Origin: Diplonema papillatum
Lineage: Eukaryota > Euglenozoa > Diplonemea > Diplonemida > Diplonemidae
NCBI GenBank assembly: GCA_030068145.1
Contig: JAPJBO010000047.1
Location: 186,001 to 250,000, forward strand
DNA length: 64,000 nucleotides
Direction: 5' to 3'
Shown here: one piece after another, positions 20,640-30,642 of the stretch
How positions within the stretch are numbered: the stretch's first letter is position 1
Layout of the letters: each line of letters starts with the position of its first letter
The notes under the pieces: generated by a model
Seen by the model: only the letters and a program-made list of their open reading frames with translations
Told to the model about the DNA's origin: nothing
The model's database searches: none
Program-made: the position numbers and the translations under genes

Positions 20640-21050
20640 GTTGCAGAAATCGGCAACAAAGGCAAGCGATGACAGAACAGCGCACACGAAGACGACCGGC
20701 TCTGAAGAGACCCGCGCCGCAAGCTGCGCGAGCAGAGGGTGCCAAGCAAACCACGAAGGAAGGCGAGGAGATTCAGATGGCACAGCAGGACGCCCGCGAG
20801 GGATCACCGAGGTCGAAAGACAGAAAAGGGAAAGCAGGCGTGGCCGGCTTGAAAAGCTGCAAGCGCGGAGAAGGCACAGGTACAGAGCAGTCCACATGCA
20901 GACGAGCAGTGAAGCGGCCCACATCACAGAGGTCTATCACACTGGCTCCGGATTACTTAGGGTCCTCGCAAAATCCAATGAAATTGCTTGCCCAATGGGA
21001 CTCCCCTTGGTCACATTTCGCACTGGGGACTAGTCCCCAGGAACCCGTAT
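20640..21050 (+). other. Basic low-complexity open frame in the foldback element
   Basis: From ATG 20669 the frame is rich in Lys, Arg, Ala and Glu (RTRRRPALKRPAPQAARA) and runs without a stop into the right inverted repeat. Composition resembles the basic tails of the LINE ORFs nearby, but there is no alignable match. It could be coding in origin. Evidence is weak. Confidence 0.25.
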
Positions 21051-21326
21051 CAAAAATATTTATCGGAAACAAAAAATATTTATATCGGAAACAAAAAAAT
21101 ATTTATCGGAAACAAAAAAATATTTATCGGAAACAAAAAAATATTTATCGGAAGCAAAAAAATATTTATCGGAAACAGAAAAATATTTATCGGAAACAAA
21201 AAATATTTATCGGAAACAAAAAAAATATTTATCGGAAACAAAAAATATTTATCGGAAACAAAAAAATATTTATCGGAAACGTTCCGATAAATATTTTCCC
21301 CACTTAAGTGCTTCCGATATGGTTTT

Positions 21327-22477
21327 GTCTCTTTTTTTTTTTGTAGTGGACTTTTTAAAACGCCACGCACCGGCGCCAAACCGGGAGCTTTGTAGTGAGC
21401 AAAACGGTTCCTCTTGCTTGGGCTTTCCACAGAAGGGCCAAGCCTTTTGAAAAATGGAGCCTTCGGGATGTCGGGGGTGGTGCTTTCGTGACGCCGTGGC
21501 ATGAAGGATTCGTTGGAAAGTAGACTCGAACGCTATCGCAGGACTCGCAGAAGTCGGTTGGCTCACGCTTGCAGGAACCTAAGTAAAGCTCGCTACCGGG
21601 CCCCCTTCAACGTTCCCCAAGAGGACTGTAGGAAAAGCACAGTTGCCACCATTGCGTGCTTGTACTGGTCCTTGAAAATAATCGCGTTATCGTGACGGAT
21701 GGCAGAGGCCTGACCGATCGAGATCTGCAGAATATCTTGGACATCCCACAGATAAAATTGGCAGCACGCAATCAAGAGTCCGGTGATAGACGAAAATATG
21801 TGCTTGAGTCCAACTTGTCTGCATGGAAGGGAAGCTGATAAGAAGTTACTGTCTGCATGGAAGGGAAGCTGACAAGAAGTTACTTCTTGATAAACTGCAT
21901 GCCCTCACCCGAAGCATGCCATTCAAGGCTAATGTTGTTGTCGGCAAACTGCTCTACGATCTCTGGAACAGAAGGATGCAGAGCCCGAAGAACCCAAGGC
22001 TTTGCCGTGTCCGAAGTCTCCCTCTCGCCAGCGAAAGAAGCAAACAAGCCAGAGCCTCTCCTTGCGCGCCATTCCGACACTCCAATCCCTCTTGGGTTTG
22101 GGCAAGAAGGTGATCTGCAATCACGTTCAGAAGCCCAGGTGGCGTTTGCATCAGCTCCTCTACTCTGGGAGAAACCGGAAGCTCTCCGGAGATGGTACCT
22201 GCATTCCAACTCGTCCTCTTGGGAAAGGCCAGTCGACGGCTGTATGCAAGTGGGCGGAGGTCCTGGGACTGCGAAGGCGTGACTACCCCACAAGAAGGAC
22301 TCGCTGTCTCTCTGTTCTGCCCCTGCCGCCATAGCCATCTTATCCTCGGCCAAGCACCAGTTTCTCCTCCTGCAACGCAACCTTGCCTTCAGCATGGCCA
22401 TTATGACTGTCATTCTGGTTATCAACCTTGCTCCTCGCTCGGGTTGCCGTCTTCGACCGCGACCGCCTCTGATAGTT
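21327..22477. other. Intergenic region, 21.3-22.5 kb
   Basis: No gene recognised. A 34-bp direct duplication containing GCATGGAAGGGAAGCTGA lies at about 21819-21886. Open frames on both strands near 21857-22425 overlap each other and lack a domain. The GGACTGCGAAGGCGTGACTACC motif at about 22265 recurs at 8697 and 32045, marking another dispersed repeat. Confidence 0.45.
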
Positions 22478-23217
22478 TGGGTTAGAATGCAAATAATCTG
22501 TGGCGATTTGCGGTGTCGCGGCTATCTCTTCGTACGTGATGTGTCATTATTTCGCCTCTTTAGCTCGACTTGATCGTCGCGCTCAGGCGCGCGTTTGGTG
22601 CCTCGCTTCTTCTTCGATTGCTCGTCCAGGTTGCACCGGCGCTTTCACACGCCGCACTTCACTTTCTGGTGCTCGTGGCACACCCGCTCACTCCACTTTT
22701 CGTGTTCCGTAGCGTTGAACACCGCCCATCTCGCCGCACGCTCTGCCCTTCCACCTCCACACGTAGGGAAAAGATCCATCCCCCACGCCTCGTCGCTGAA
22801 CTCGTGCCGTCGTCAGCTGTGTCTCGAGCACTTCCATCGTCTCTGTACCACCACGGAAGATCGGCCTCCTCGTGAGGCACGGCTCCCACCGTTCTCAGCG
22901 ACCCTATCTTCCCCAGTTTCCTGTCTGGCAGAAGCGGTCCGTCGCCGTTTCGCTCCAGCGCATCCCCGACGGGTTTTAAAAGTTTTGCGAGTACCCTCGC
23001 ACGCATGCTCAACGGTGTCCCGTCCGTCGTCGCTACGACACTGCCCGGAAGATCCAGTTTGGTACACACTTCAAAGTCGACGGCGACGTCACCCACCACC
23101 GACCAGCACATCCCATCCAGCCAATACTGCAGCGCCCGGAACCACCTCTCTCCTCCGACCGCCGCGAAGGTCTGCGGTCCCGCGATCGCTTCGAAACCCG
23201 GCCGGCGCGGGGCCTCT
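22478..23217 (-). pseudogene. 5'-truncated, internally deleted LINE copy
   Basis: The minus strand matches the end of the LINE at 9009-16747. It starts at GGGTTAGAATGCAAA (LINE 3' end) and runs back to the ORF2 segment FEAIAGPQTFAAVGGERWF. ORF2-like frame is kept over 22659-23217. Most of the Cys/His-rich region and the basic tail are deleted. A 3'-complete, 5'-truncated structure is typical of target-primed reverse transcription. Confidence 0.88.
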
Positions 23218-24417
23218 GGTAGAACATTTCCTGCTCTCCATACCGCAGCTGATCCTGTCACTACCTGTCAAACCGTGACTCGCAGTCTGTCCTTCCTTCT
23301 CATCCTATTCCTTCCTCTTCGGGGCACGCATAGCACATGGCCGCTCTGCGCAAGTTGGGACCGTAATGCTGCACCTTCCGCCCCACCTTCGCCAGGGCCG
23401 ACTGCAGAAAGTGGTCGCCACAAGGGATTTTCCCCCCGAAATTCACCGATTTTGGCCTGGACCAGGTGGCTTGTCTCCTGGGGTCTTTGATCTTGATACG
23501 CTCGAATTACCCGAAATTGTCCTTATTTTGTGACGAAAAAGTGCAAAGTAGCTTCGAAATGCTCTCCAGGACCCAAGGCTGCATCCCTGAAGCACTCAGC
23601 AAAAAAACAAGAAACGAAAAAAAAAAAGACACCCCCCCCCCCATGTTGAACTACGGGGGAACTACGGGGAACTGGCCCACCGACCACAGCGTGCTCTCTC
23701 TTTTTTTTTATTTTCCGCAAACCCGCAAACCCGGGTCCGCTAAAAATCCCACCCTTCCCGCCCCGGTCGCGCTGCGAGAACTTCTCCTGCGTCAGCACAG
23801 GAAGCGTACAGGCACACCAGCCCGCTGATGCTGGTAATGGCAAACGAAATCCTCGGCCCGTTGTGCCGGAAAGGCAGCCCGCTGCCAGGAAGACAGCCCG
23901 CTGTGCTGTAAAACCTCAGCTGAGGTGAGAAGGCAGCCCGCAGTGCTGCAGACAGCCCGCTGTGCTGCAGACAGCCCGCAGTGCTGCAGAACGTACCCGC
24001 AGCCCGCAGTGCTGCAAGACCGCAAAGGGAAGGGGGGTGGCTCACAGGACCGACACAAGCGTGTCTCCCCAGCGAAAAGCATCGCGAACCACAAGCGCGC
24101 AGGATACAAAAGAAAACACGTCGAAAAACACAATAGTCCGACACAACAGGCCTCGTCGGTTCTAACAACAAGAACAACAGCCGCAACGACAACAACAACA
24201 GCAACAACCCCGAACGTCCAGAAGTAAAAGACTAAGGCAACCCCAGGCTGAACCACCTAGAAAAAGAAGAGCGGGAGGTGCAAGCCCGCAAATTGTTCCA
24301 AACCCCGCGGTTTGGCGGTCGACATATACCCGACAGCGGGGAAGGGGAGGCTTCTTCGAAGTGACCAGCGTCGCGTCGCGCGGGCGCGAGAGGGGAGTGC
24401 GGTTTGGGCGAGGGAAT
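23218..24417. other. Intergenic region with simple repeats
   Basis: No gene recognised. It has a C10 run at about 23629 and the GGGGGAACTACGGGGAACTGGCC block at about 23655 (related to 19503). It also has 18-bp tandem repeats at 23925-24020. The last 200 bases are CAACAA-rich. Confidence 0.5.
23925..24020. repeat. 18-bp tandem repeat GCAGTGCTGCAGACAGCC
   Basis: Four to six imperfect copies of an 18-bp unit, with outlying copies back to about 23870. The unit contains a PstI-like palindrome. No coding role is apparent. Confidence 0.75.
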
Positions 24418-25197
24418 ATGTGGCTCGGAGACGTGCCGCCGAAGCCGCCCGTGCAGCAGCGGGCCCGCGCGCTGCGGAATCTGTCGCGGCAGCACCTGGA
24501 GGGGTGCGGGCTGGGGGAGGACGCGGCCACGACGATGGGGCTCGGGGCGTGCTCGCCGGTGGCTGCTCCGCTGAAGGGCCTCGTGCTGTCGTCGAAGCAC
24601 GCGGTGCTCGAGCGGCCGGCCGTCGCCGCCATTTTGGGAACCCGGCCGAAGATCGACTTCTCCCGCGCAACCTCCCCCGCGCCCCCGTCTCCAGCCTCCG
24701 ACCGCCAATCGCCGCCAGAACCGGATGGCGCCACAATATCGGACGCCGAAGATGCTCTTCTCGTCCCCCCGCCGAAATCGCTGGCTCCTCGCAGGACCGC
24801 GCAAGGCCCCGCCGCTGCTGTCGCTGCTTCGCTGGCGGCTGCAGCTGCGTGTGTCTTGGACAGTGAAAGCGTGGGTGCCTCTGCGGTGGCGACGGTCGCT
24901 CTGTTTGCCGCAGCGGCGGCGGCGGGGCTTGCGCAGGCACCGCCGAAGGCGGCGGTGTGCGCTGCGCTGGACACGGTCAAGTACCTGCCCTCCGACGCCC
25001 CGGACATCCCCATTGCCACCACGTCGTCGCCGGTTGCCCGGGTCGACATGATCGACGCCTTCCCGTCCCTCTCCGTGCCGTTCCAGCACCCCGAAGCGGC
25101 TCGCGTTACCGCGGGCACCTTGACCTCTCCGACGCAGATTGCGCCGCCAACACAGTCGCAGTGGGTTGTCGACACGAGCCACGCCGACACCAGCTAA
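24418..25197 (+). CDS. Hypothetical Ala-rich protein
   Basis: A 259-residue protein of unknown function. I choose ATG 24418 because the frame has almost only G or C at third positions from there on, like the certain genes here. Other frames and the minus strand are also open, as expected for DNA this GC-rich. The N-terminus has RARALRNLSRQHLEGCGLGE and CSPVAAP. Residues 120-180 are Pro/Ala-rich with two hydrophobic Ala/Val/Leu stretches (AAAVAASLAAAAACVL and ATVALFAAAAAAGL). Those could be membrane segments or plain low complexity. Its N-terminal part is duplicated at 25832-25955, and a C-terminal piece at 25222-25268. No domain is recognised. Confidence 0.6.
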   Translation: MWLGDVPPKPPVQQRARALRNLSRQHLEGCGLGEDAATTMGLGACSPVAAPLKGLVLSSKHAVLERPAVAAILGTRPKIDFSRATSPAPPSPASDRQSPPEPDGATISDAEDALLVPPPKSLAPRRTAQGPAAAVAASLAAAAACVLDSESVGASAVATVALFAAAAAAGLAQAPPKAAVCAALDTVKYLPSDAPDIPIATTSSPVARVDMIDAFPSLSVPFQHPEAARVTAGTLTSPTQIAPPTQSQWVVDTSHADTS

Positions 25198-25672
25198 GCT
25201 GACTCCCGCTGAGCAACGCCAACCTTGACCTCTCCGACGCAGATTGCGCCGCCGACACAGTCACAGTTGGCTGCCAAGCACCCCCCGACCGGTCGATAGA
25301 GGGCCACTTTTGTGGCCCTCTATTCGCCGAGCGGTGCTGTCAGCACTTGATCCGCGTCGCATCAAGTACATGATGCTGGCGGTTGGATCGGCGACCGCGA
25401 CTCAATTAAGGTGCGGTGAACAGTGACACCTAATGGGGGGAAAAGGGGGGAAAAGTGGAAATTAACCTGTAGGTGCTTGGTCGGAGTCGGGTTAATTCAC
25501 TGCTGATCTACGGTGTGGTTAGTGCGGGGTGGAGCGGATAAATCATACCGAGACGCCCAAAAAGAGTTTCACGGGCCTCGTGCAGCTTTGTATGCGGGGA
25601 TTTTTTCCACAGGGCATCGAACTGTGTTGTGTCGGCTGCCTTTTTTTATCCAGGTGCAGGCACTCTAAAGGG
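25198..25672. other. Downstream region with duplicated gene end, hairpin and piggyBac-like terminus
   Basis: Positions 25222-25268 repeat 25118-25165, the end of the upstream gene. A perfect 12-bp stem with a TTTT loop follows at 25296-25323. At 25461-25492 the minus strand reads TTAACCCGACTCCGACC and then GCACCTACAGG. This matches one end of the TTAA element at 31617-31869, so it is a solo terminus. Confidence 0.6.
25296..25323. terminator. Perfect hairpin downstream of the hypothetical gene
   Basis: ATAGAGGGCCAC, a TTTT loop, then GTGGCCCTCTAT: a 12-bp perfect stem about 100 bases after the stop codon. It resembles a 3'-UTR stem-loop such as the one on histone mRNAs in size, but not in sequence. 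A role in 3'-end formation is inference only. Confidence 0.4.
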
Positions 25673-25800
25673 GCTAATTAAAGGGGGGGGGGGGGGTCGA
25701 ATAATAGCCCCTGTGTTATTGTTCGATTTGTCGAATACTAAAAAGAGTTCCGGGTGGCCGAACAGTAGCAGGATTAAGTAGTAGTGTTTTTAGGCAACCC
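25673..25800. mobile_element. G-tract element, partial copy
   Basis: Begins TTAAAGGGGGGGGGGG and continues GTCGAATAATAGCCCCTG. It matches the first 130 bases of the complete element at 31422-31606, including GAGTTCCGGGTGGCCGAACAGTAGCAGGAT. It breaks off at about 25800, where the rearranged copy of the upstream gene starts. The right inverted end is missing. Confidence 0.7.
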
Positions 25801-25960
25801 GACTCCCGCTGAGCAACGCCAACTGTAGTGCACCCGTGCAGCAGCGGGCCCGCGCGCTGCGGAATCTGTCGCGGCAGCACCTGGAGGGGTGCAGGCTGGG
25901 GGAGGACGCGGTGACGACGGTGGGGCTCGGGTCGTGCTCGCCGGTGGCTGCTCCGCAGCA
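25801..25960 (+). pseudogene. Rearranged partial copy of the gene at 24418-25197
   Basis: GACTCCCGCTGAGCAACGCC (also at 25201, just after the parent gene stop) is joined to a near-identical copy of parental 24448-24570. That copy encodes VQQRARALRNLSRQHLEGC and LGEDA.TT.GLG.CSPVAAP. Order is scrambled relative to the parent, so this is a duplication with rearrangement. Most differences are single bases, several of them conservative in the parental frame. Confidence 0.75.
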
Positions 25961-26304
25961 CGTCCTCAGCGGATGCTTCCAGCTTGCAATCCGCGGCATC
26001 TCCCCCTCCGTCCAGCCCCGATGGAGCTAAAGCTCGAAGTAAAAAGCAGCGCTTTTTTTGCGTACCCTGGCACACCCCTTTTTACCACCCAGCTTCTGAG
26101 GCTGGAGCTCAACCCAAACGGACATCTCGCGCCTCATCGGCGGTCACCTGGCGACTTAAAGAAACGCACGCCTTTCTTTAAAAACAGCGAAACAGCCGTA
26201 AAAATACGGCTGGCCGCAAAAATAGCGTTTCTTCGGATTCTCTTCACGGCGCTACCGCATCGGGCAGCCTGCACGGGTATTAACCGGAAAGACGGTATGG
26301 CACC

Positions 26305-26445
26305 AATGATCTTCGTTTGTTCGCCGCATTTCCGTCATTAATCGGTTGATCATCTCAGGCTCATCTAAGAGCTGGCATCGCATGCGACTAAGAACGAGCG
26401 TCATCGGCGATGTCGACAGTCCCCTCATCCTGGCATTAAAGGCGT
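26305..26445 (-). repeat. Dispersed repeat fragment, inverted partner of 18998-19137
   Basis: The minus strand (26252-26449) stays open for 65 codons and includes HAFNARMRGLSTSPMTLVL and MINRLMTEMRRTNEDHW. The copy at 19 kb has frame breaks. This suggests a once-coding mobile segment. No family is recognised. Confidence 0.55.
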
Positions 26446-27090
26446 GCACAGGAAGGCCGCCACTCCGGTGATTTTGTGCACGTTGCAGATATCCGTGTTC
26501 CTACGGATTCACCCGTCGTCGCATCAACTAGGCATAGTGGTCAAACGATTCGCATGCGATAATAATTATCGCATTATCGCACAAAATTATCGCCTATAAT
26601 CGGCGTGCGATAATATGCGCACACAGCCTACCGAGACTCATTCCTTCAAGCAATTCGGTTACCAGGCTCGGAAGAGCTGACTTCGAACGATCATGGCCAG
26701 GTCCACCCAACTCCTGCGTGCGAGCCATCAAAAAAAAAAAAAACGAGTTTGTCCGCCTGTCCGCCGATTCAGGCGTTCCAAGCCGAGCATCACGCCTCAA
26801 GGTGCTGTCCCTAAAAAGTAGCTCTCGCAGTGTCCCAAAGTCGTCTGGTGGAAAACCCATCTTTTTGCCTCGAGACGTTGTTTTCTTGCACTCGAGTTTT
26901 CTCGGGCTCTCGTGGCAATCCGGAAGATTCTCAGAACGGCGGAGAACTTGGCCAAGAAGCAGATGACCCCCCCCCCCCCTAGGTGAGCTGACACGAGCGT
27001 TCGTCGGAAAGAAAGGCGACACTCCCCTGCTCCGACACTGAAGCCGGAGCAGCCGGATCGGTGCTCGGAAGCCCAATCTTTTTTTCGTAC

Positions 27091-27243
27091 TAACAATCTT
27101 GCGGGTTGCCCTTCAAGGTGTTGTGCGGGCTAAAAAGACGTAGACAGCGTGTTCTGGGGGTTGATCAGAGTTCCTTGCCTGAAAAACGCCGCAGGGCAAA
27201 AATACAAGTCGGAAAACGAGCAACCGGCACACGCACAAACAAA
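27091..27243 (+). repeat. 150-bp dispersed repeat (AACAATCTTGCGGGTTGCCC), copy 1
   Basis: Shares ACAATCTTGCGGGTTGCCCT, CTAAAAAGACG.AGACAGCGT and CGGCACACGCACAAAC with a near full-length copy at 58318-58463. A shorter copy is at 63854-63915. No inverted ends or polymerase III boxes could be assigned. Confidence 0.75.
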
Positions 27244-28141
27244 ACGAAGCGCCTGTCTTTTTTCTTATTTTCTTAAGAAAAGTGCGTAGCGCTGCTTCGT
27301 TCCGCAGCAATAGTCTTTTCCGCAGACCACTTTCCCACTTCCTTCCTCGTCACCGCATCAGGGACCCCGAGTAGTGGGCCGGCTGGCTTCTGTGGTCGTG
27401 CGCTGTTAGTTGAGGTAGGATCCCGAAAATGAACGTCACGAAACAAGCCACAGGTACCCTCGAAGCCACGTCCCAGAAATACCGAAAATGTTGCCCAAAA
27501 TCGGTACAGGTCAAAAAGACGGCCGGAAAAGGTCCTCCAAAGAGCCAGGGCCCAGAAGGACCCCAGAAGGACCCCAGAAGGACCCCAGAAGGACCCGAGC
27601 AGCTTCCTGCGGCAGTGTGCGCTGTCGAACGCCTTCGTTGCGGCAGAGAGGCTGTCCTGCAAATGCTGGTTCGCAAACCCTCTTCATTGTCCGAATTTCC
27701 CGACAGCCGGAGGAAAACTGGACCAAAGTCTGACGCGCTCACGGCTTTGCCGGGAAACTGTGCTTCACCCCTGCAAACAAGAAAACCTGGCGACTCAAAC
27801 ACATGCGTAGCAGGACAAAAAAGGAAGGGGCAGACGTGGGACTAAAAAAGGGGAGTCAAACACAGCAAAACGTACCCACGCGGAGAAGCACCTCGCCCCA
27901 CCTCCGCTCGGCCCTCACACCCTCCTGCAGCCCAACCCCTTCCACTTTACGCGGGTTCTACGTTGTCGCTCGGTAGCCCATTTCCTTAGCGGGGAGAGCG
28001 CGAGGCTTTTGCCTTGCAAAGGGCAAAGCGTCAGCAGCTAGAGAGAGGCGCCTTGCTCGTTGCCGTACGGTCGAAACCGGATCCCAGTTTCCGTGGGTAC
28101 GAACACCCCGCGGTTGTTGCGCCTGATTTCGACTTCACAGA

Positions 28142-28270
28142 ATGGCCACCGCACCGCAAAGACCGCACGATGCATCTGGCAGCAACGCCAACTACAACGC
28201 CAACAACGTCAACAACGCCAACAATGCCAACCGCAACAACAACAATACCAACAACAACAACAACAATACC

Positions 28271-28316
<46 letters not shown>

Positions 28317-29494
28317 CGTCCCAGAAGCAATCGATACTTACTTCAGTCAGCATGCCTTCGCTGGAGAGTCGTTTTGAGAACAGCCGCGGTGCTTGCGAGT
28401 TGTCCGGGGAAAGGCAGCCGTACAGCGGGCACAACACGAGTGGGGGTGGGATGTACCACAGCGGCGAGTATGGGCGGCAGCCGAGTATGCCGAGTTTGCT
28501 GGCCAGCAGCACCGAAAGGGAGAAGGACCCGCAGGCGGTGCACGCGAAGAAGATCGACCGCAACAAGCGGCACAACGAGTCTGGGCAGACCATCGTCACC
28601 ACGCCCTGGTACCCTCACGGGACGGTGAAGGACTCCATCAAGCTGGCGGACGAGACGATGGCCCTCAGCAAGCTGCTCACGCTCACGCCCGAAGAAGCCG
28701 CGGTGCGGAATCGCTGCAGGGCTGTGTTGCAAGATGTTGCGAGGGAGCTCTGGGCGGGGACGACCGTCAAGGTTTACGGGTCGTTCGCGTACGGGTTGTC
28801 CCTCCCGGGGTCTGCACTGGACCTCGTGAGTGAGGGGAGCAGCGAGATCAGCAAGCACATAGACCGGTTTGTAGAGAGGGTAGAGTCGTTCAACTTCAAA
28901 ATCGAAGGCCGGTACTGCGCCGACACGGAAGGGTTCGTCCGCCTGCGCGCGGGGGACGTCGTCGCGAACTTGTCGTTCGTCTCCGGCAAGTCGCTCGCCC
29001 GGCAGTCCGTAGCCGCGATCCGTGGGCTGCTGGAGCAGTTTCCGCTGGCCGCGCCCGTCTTCGCGGTCACCCGGCTGCTCCTGCAGCAGTCTCGGTGCAA
29101 CGATTCGAATGACGGGGGGCTCTCGTCATACGCGCTGCTCATCATGGTGTTCCACGTGTGCTTCAAGGTCGAACCGACCGACGCGGGGCAGCTACTCGTC
29201 GCATTCCTGAGGCAGTTTGCCGTGAACGCCGAGAACGAGGTGGTGGCCGCCCGGAAGCAGGACAAGCCGAAGGCGCTGAAGGACAACGCGTTCTTCGTCG
29301 AGGATCCGCTGGACCCGAGCATCAACGTCGCGCAGGGCTGCACGCGCCTCGTCCAAATTCGCTCCGTGTTCCAAACGTCGTCCATGACGCTGCAGAAGTG
29401 GCTTTCCACGCGGTGGGCGGGATACAGAGGGCGAACACCTCTTTCTTCCATCCTCGCCTACGGCGACCTGTGGGACCGTGCAACCTTAGAGTGA
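28142..29494 (+). CDS. TRF4/PAPD5-like non-canonical nucleotidyltransferase, probably catalytically inactive
   Basis: A 450-residue protein related to TRF4-type poly(A) polymerases, which add short A-tails to nuclear RNAs for exosome decay. The N-terminus has a long Asn run (residues about 19-58) from an AAC microsatellite. The nucleotidyltransferase core begins near residue 160. Gly213-Ser214 of the GS motif are present (GSFAYGLSLP). The family SDxD metal site reads SALD (residues 224-227), so the first Asp is lost. The third-Asp strand, usually VDISF, reads VANLSF with Asn276. The PAP-associated part is well kept (DGGLSSYALLIMVFH, then EDPLDPSINVAQGC). It is probably a pseudoenzyme with a structural or RNA-binding role. 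No intron is seen. Confidence 0.85.
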
Positions 29495-30510
29495 CGCGCA
29501 GGCACAACCCAGCCCAGCGGCTGCGGATCGAGCTGCCTGTTTCGATTCCAGCGACGGTGTCGTAAAACGGAGCCACCCTGGAGTCTTCTGCAGTTATTGC
29601 TGATGCAATAAGCAGCGCCGAACGGTGGGTCTTTTTTTTCGTAGTAACAATGCATTGTAAACACGAAAGAGAACGCTGGCAGCGTGTTTGGGAGAAGATT
29701 AGCCAACGTCGTTACGAGCATATTCACTCACTATCATCCACTAGCAGGCTAATCCTCCCCCGGCACGTACAAACAAAATTGCGTGTTGTAATCCCGATGC
29801 AATGATTCTTGTCTTTCTGAGGGAGCATGCAATCTTAGGGTGAGCAGGATTCAGCGGATAGATGCGAATTGTGCTATCTGGTTCAGTCGTGGGGCTGAGC
29901 CGTCTTCTGCAGCAAGGGGGGTCTTTCGGTCTCCCTCGGTCCCCCCGCCCCTTGTTAAACGCCACCTTTCAAGTCTGCAATCACCATGCGATAATTCTGG
30001 CAAAGGGCGATCTGTCGCTCTCACCCTGCCATGTTGGAGTCCTTCCATGGTACTTAGAAGTGTGATGTCCGCGGAAGGGAGCATCGCTTGCTTTGGCGCG
30101 GAAGCCCGCGTATCTATGTTGAGATCCACCCTTCGTCCTGCAGAGCCTTGTGCCGTCAAAGGCTTCCACTGGTCCCACGACCGTGGCAGATCGTGCGTTT
30201 GACAACAGGCACGTTTTGGCTTTTTTCTTTTGCAATCTTTCGGCCGTTGACCACGGCGACCATGCGTGACTCATTGTCCGGCAACTGTAGTTTTGTCGGC
30301 AGCGTATACAGGAGGGTCAGTGATCAACTCAAAACGGGTCGGCGGGGGAACATCTCCTTGCGGATGGTTGACCCGGCCTAACTCCAGGGTCTGTTGTGGA
30401 GTCCTGTGGTGTATCGGCGGCGCACATTCGAATAAAAACCGCTGAACGTGCGGATGCGTCAACGCAACAGTTTTGAAAAGATAGCGAAAGAGCGAAGACA
30501 TATTTCTTTT
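29495..30510. other. Intergenic region 29.5-30.5 kb
   Basis: No gene recognised. Short overlapping open frames on both strands lack domains or GC3 bias. Position 29495 onward is presumably 3' UTR of the TRF4-like gene. Confidence 0.5.
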
Positions 30511-30642
30511 GTATAAGCACCTGCTTTGTAGGAAATGCTTGAGGAGACTGCCAGTTGCGATATATCAAAGGAGGTAAATGTGCTGTAGCCCACACGAAAC
30601 ACAGGTAAATCTGGGTTTAGTGGCGGGCGTAAGCGTTCAACA
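30511..30642 (+). repeat. 130-bp dispersed repeat (GTATAAGCACCTGCTTTGTAGG), copy 1
   Basis: Contains GTAGGAAATGCTTGAGGAG, AGCCCACACGAAACACAGGT and GTGGCGGGCGTAAGCGTTCA. Near-identical copies lie at 39591-39723 and 60291-60425, and weaker ones at about 33690-33790 and 50880-50955. Its first 40 bases resemble the start of the 290-bp repeat, which directly follows this copy. Confidence 0.8.

Larger units (their letters stand above)
19561..21326. mobile_element. Foldback-type element with tandem-repeat inverted termini
   Basis: A 1.77-kb element. Its long inverted ends (19561-19770 and 21051-21326) are each built of direct copies of a 20-22-bp unit, GTTTCCGATAAATATTTTTT. There are about 8 units on the left and 11 on the right, in opposite orientation. 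The outer ends match as AAAACCATA..GGAAGCACTTAAGT...AAATATTTATCGG. GTCTTTTTTTTTT lies just outside on both sides, a possible but low-complexity target duplication. The design resembles Drosophila FB elements. The 1.28-kb centre has no intact transposase. Confidence 0.8.
25961..28141. other. Intergenic region with dispersed repeats
   Basis: No gene recognised. It holds the inverted partner of the 19-kb repeat (26305-26445), AT-rich palindromes GCGATAATNATTATCGC at 26555-26620, a C10 run at about 26966, and a dispersed repeat at 27091-27243. An 11-bp minisatellite (GGACCCCAGAA) lies at 27550-27596. Open frames near 27350-27845 come from that minisatellite and GC content. Confidence 0.5.

Noticed and set aside
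19580-21300. Possible CRISPR array from regularly spaced 21-bp repeats
   Set aside because: The repeats are contiguous with no unique spacers, occur in opposite orientation at two ends, and the genome is eukaryotic.
24162-25190. 342-codon minus-strand frame over the Ala-rich gene
   Set aside because: Third-position GC bias and the shape of the duplicated copy favour the plus frame, and the minus frame runs into CAACAA simple sequence.
27273-27845. Overlapping frames with PSGVLLGSFWG or PEGPQKDPRR repeats
   Set aside because: Produced by the GGACCCCAGAA minisatellite.
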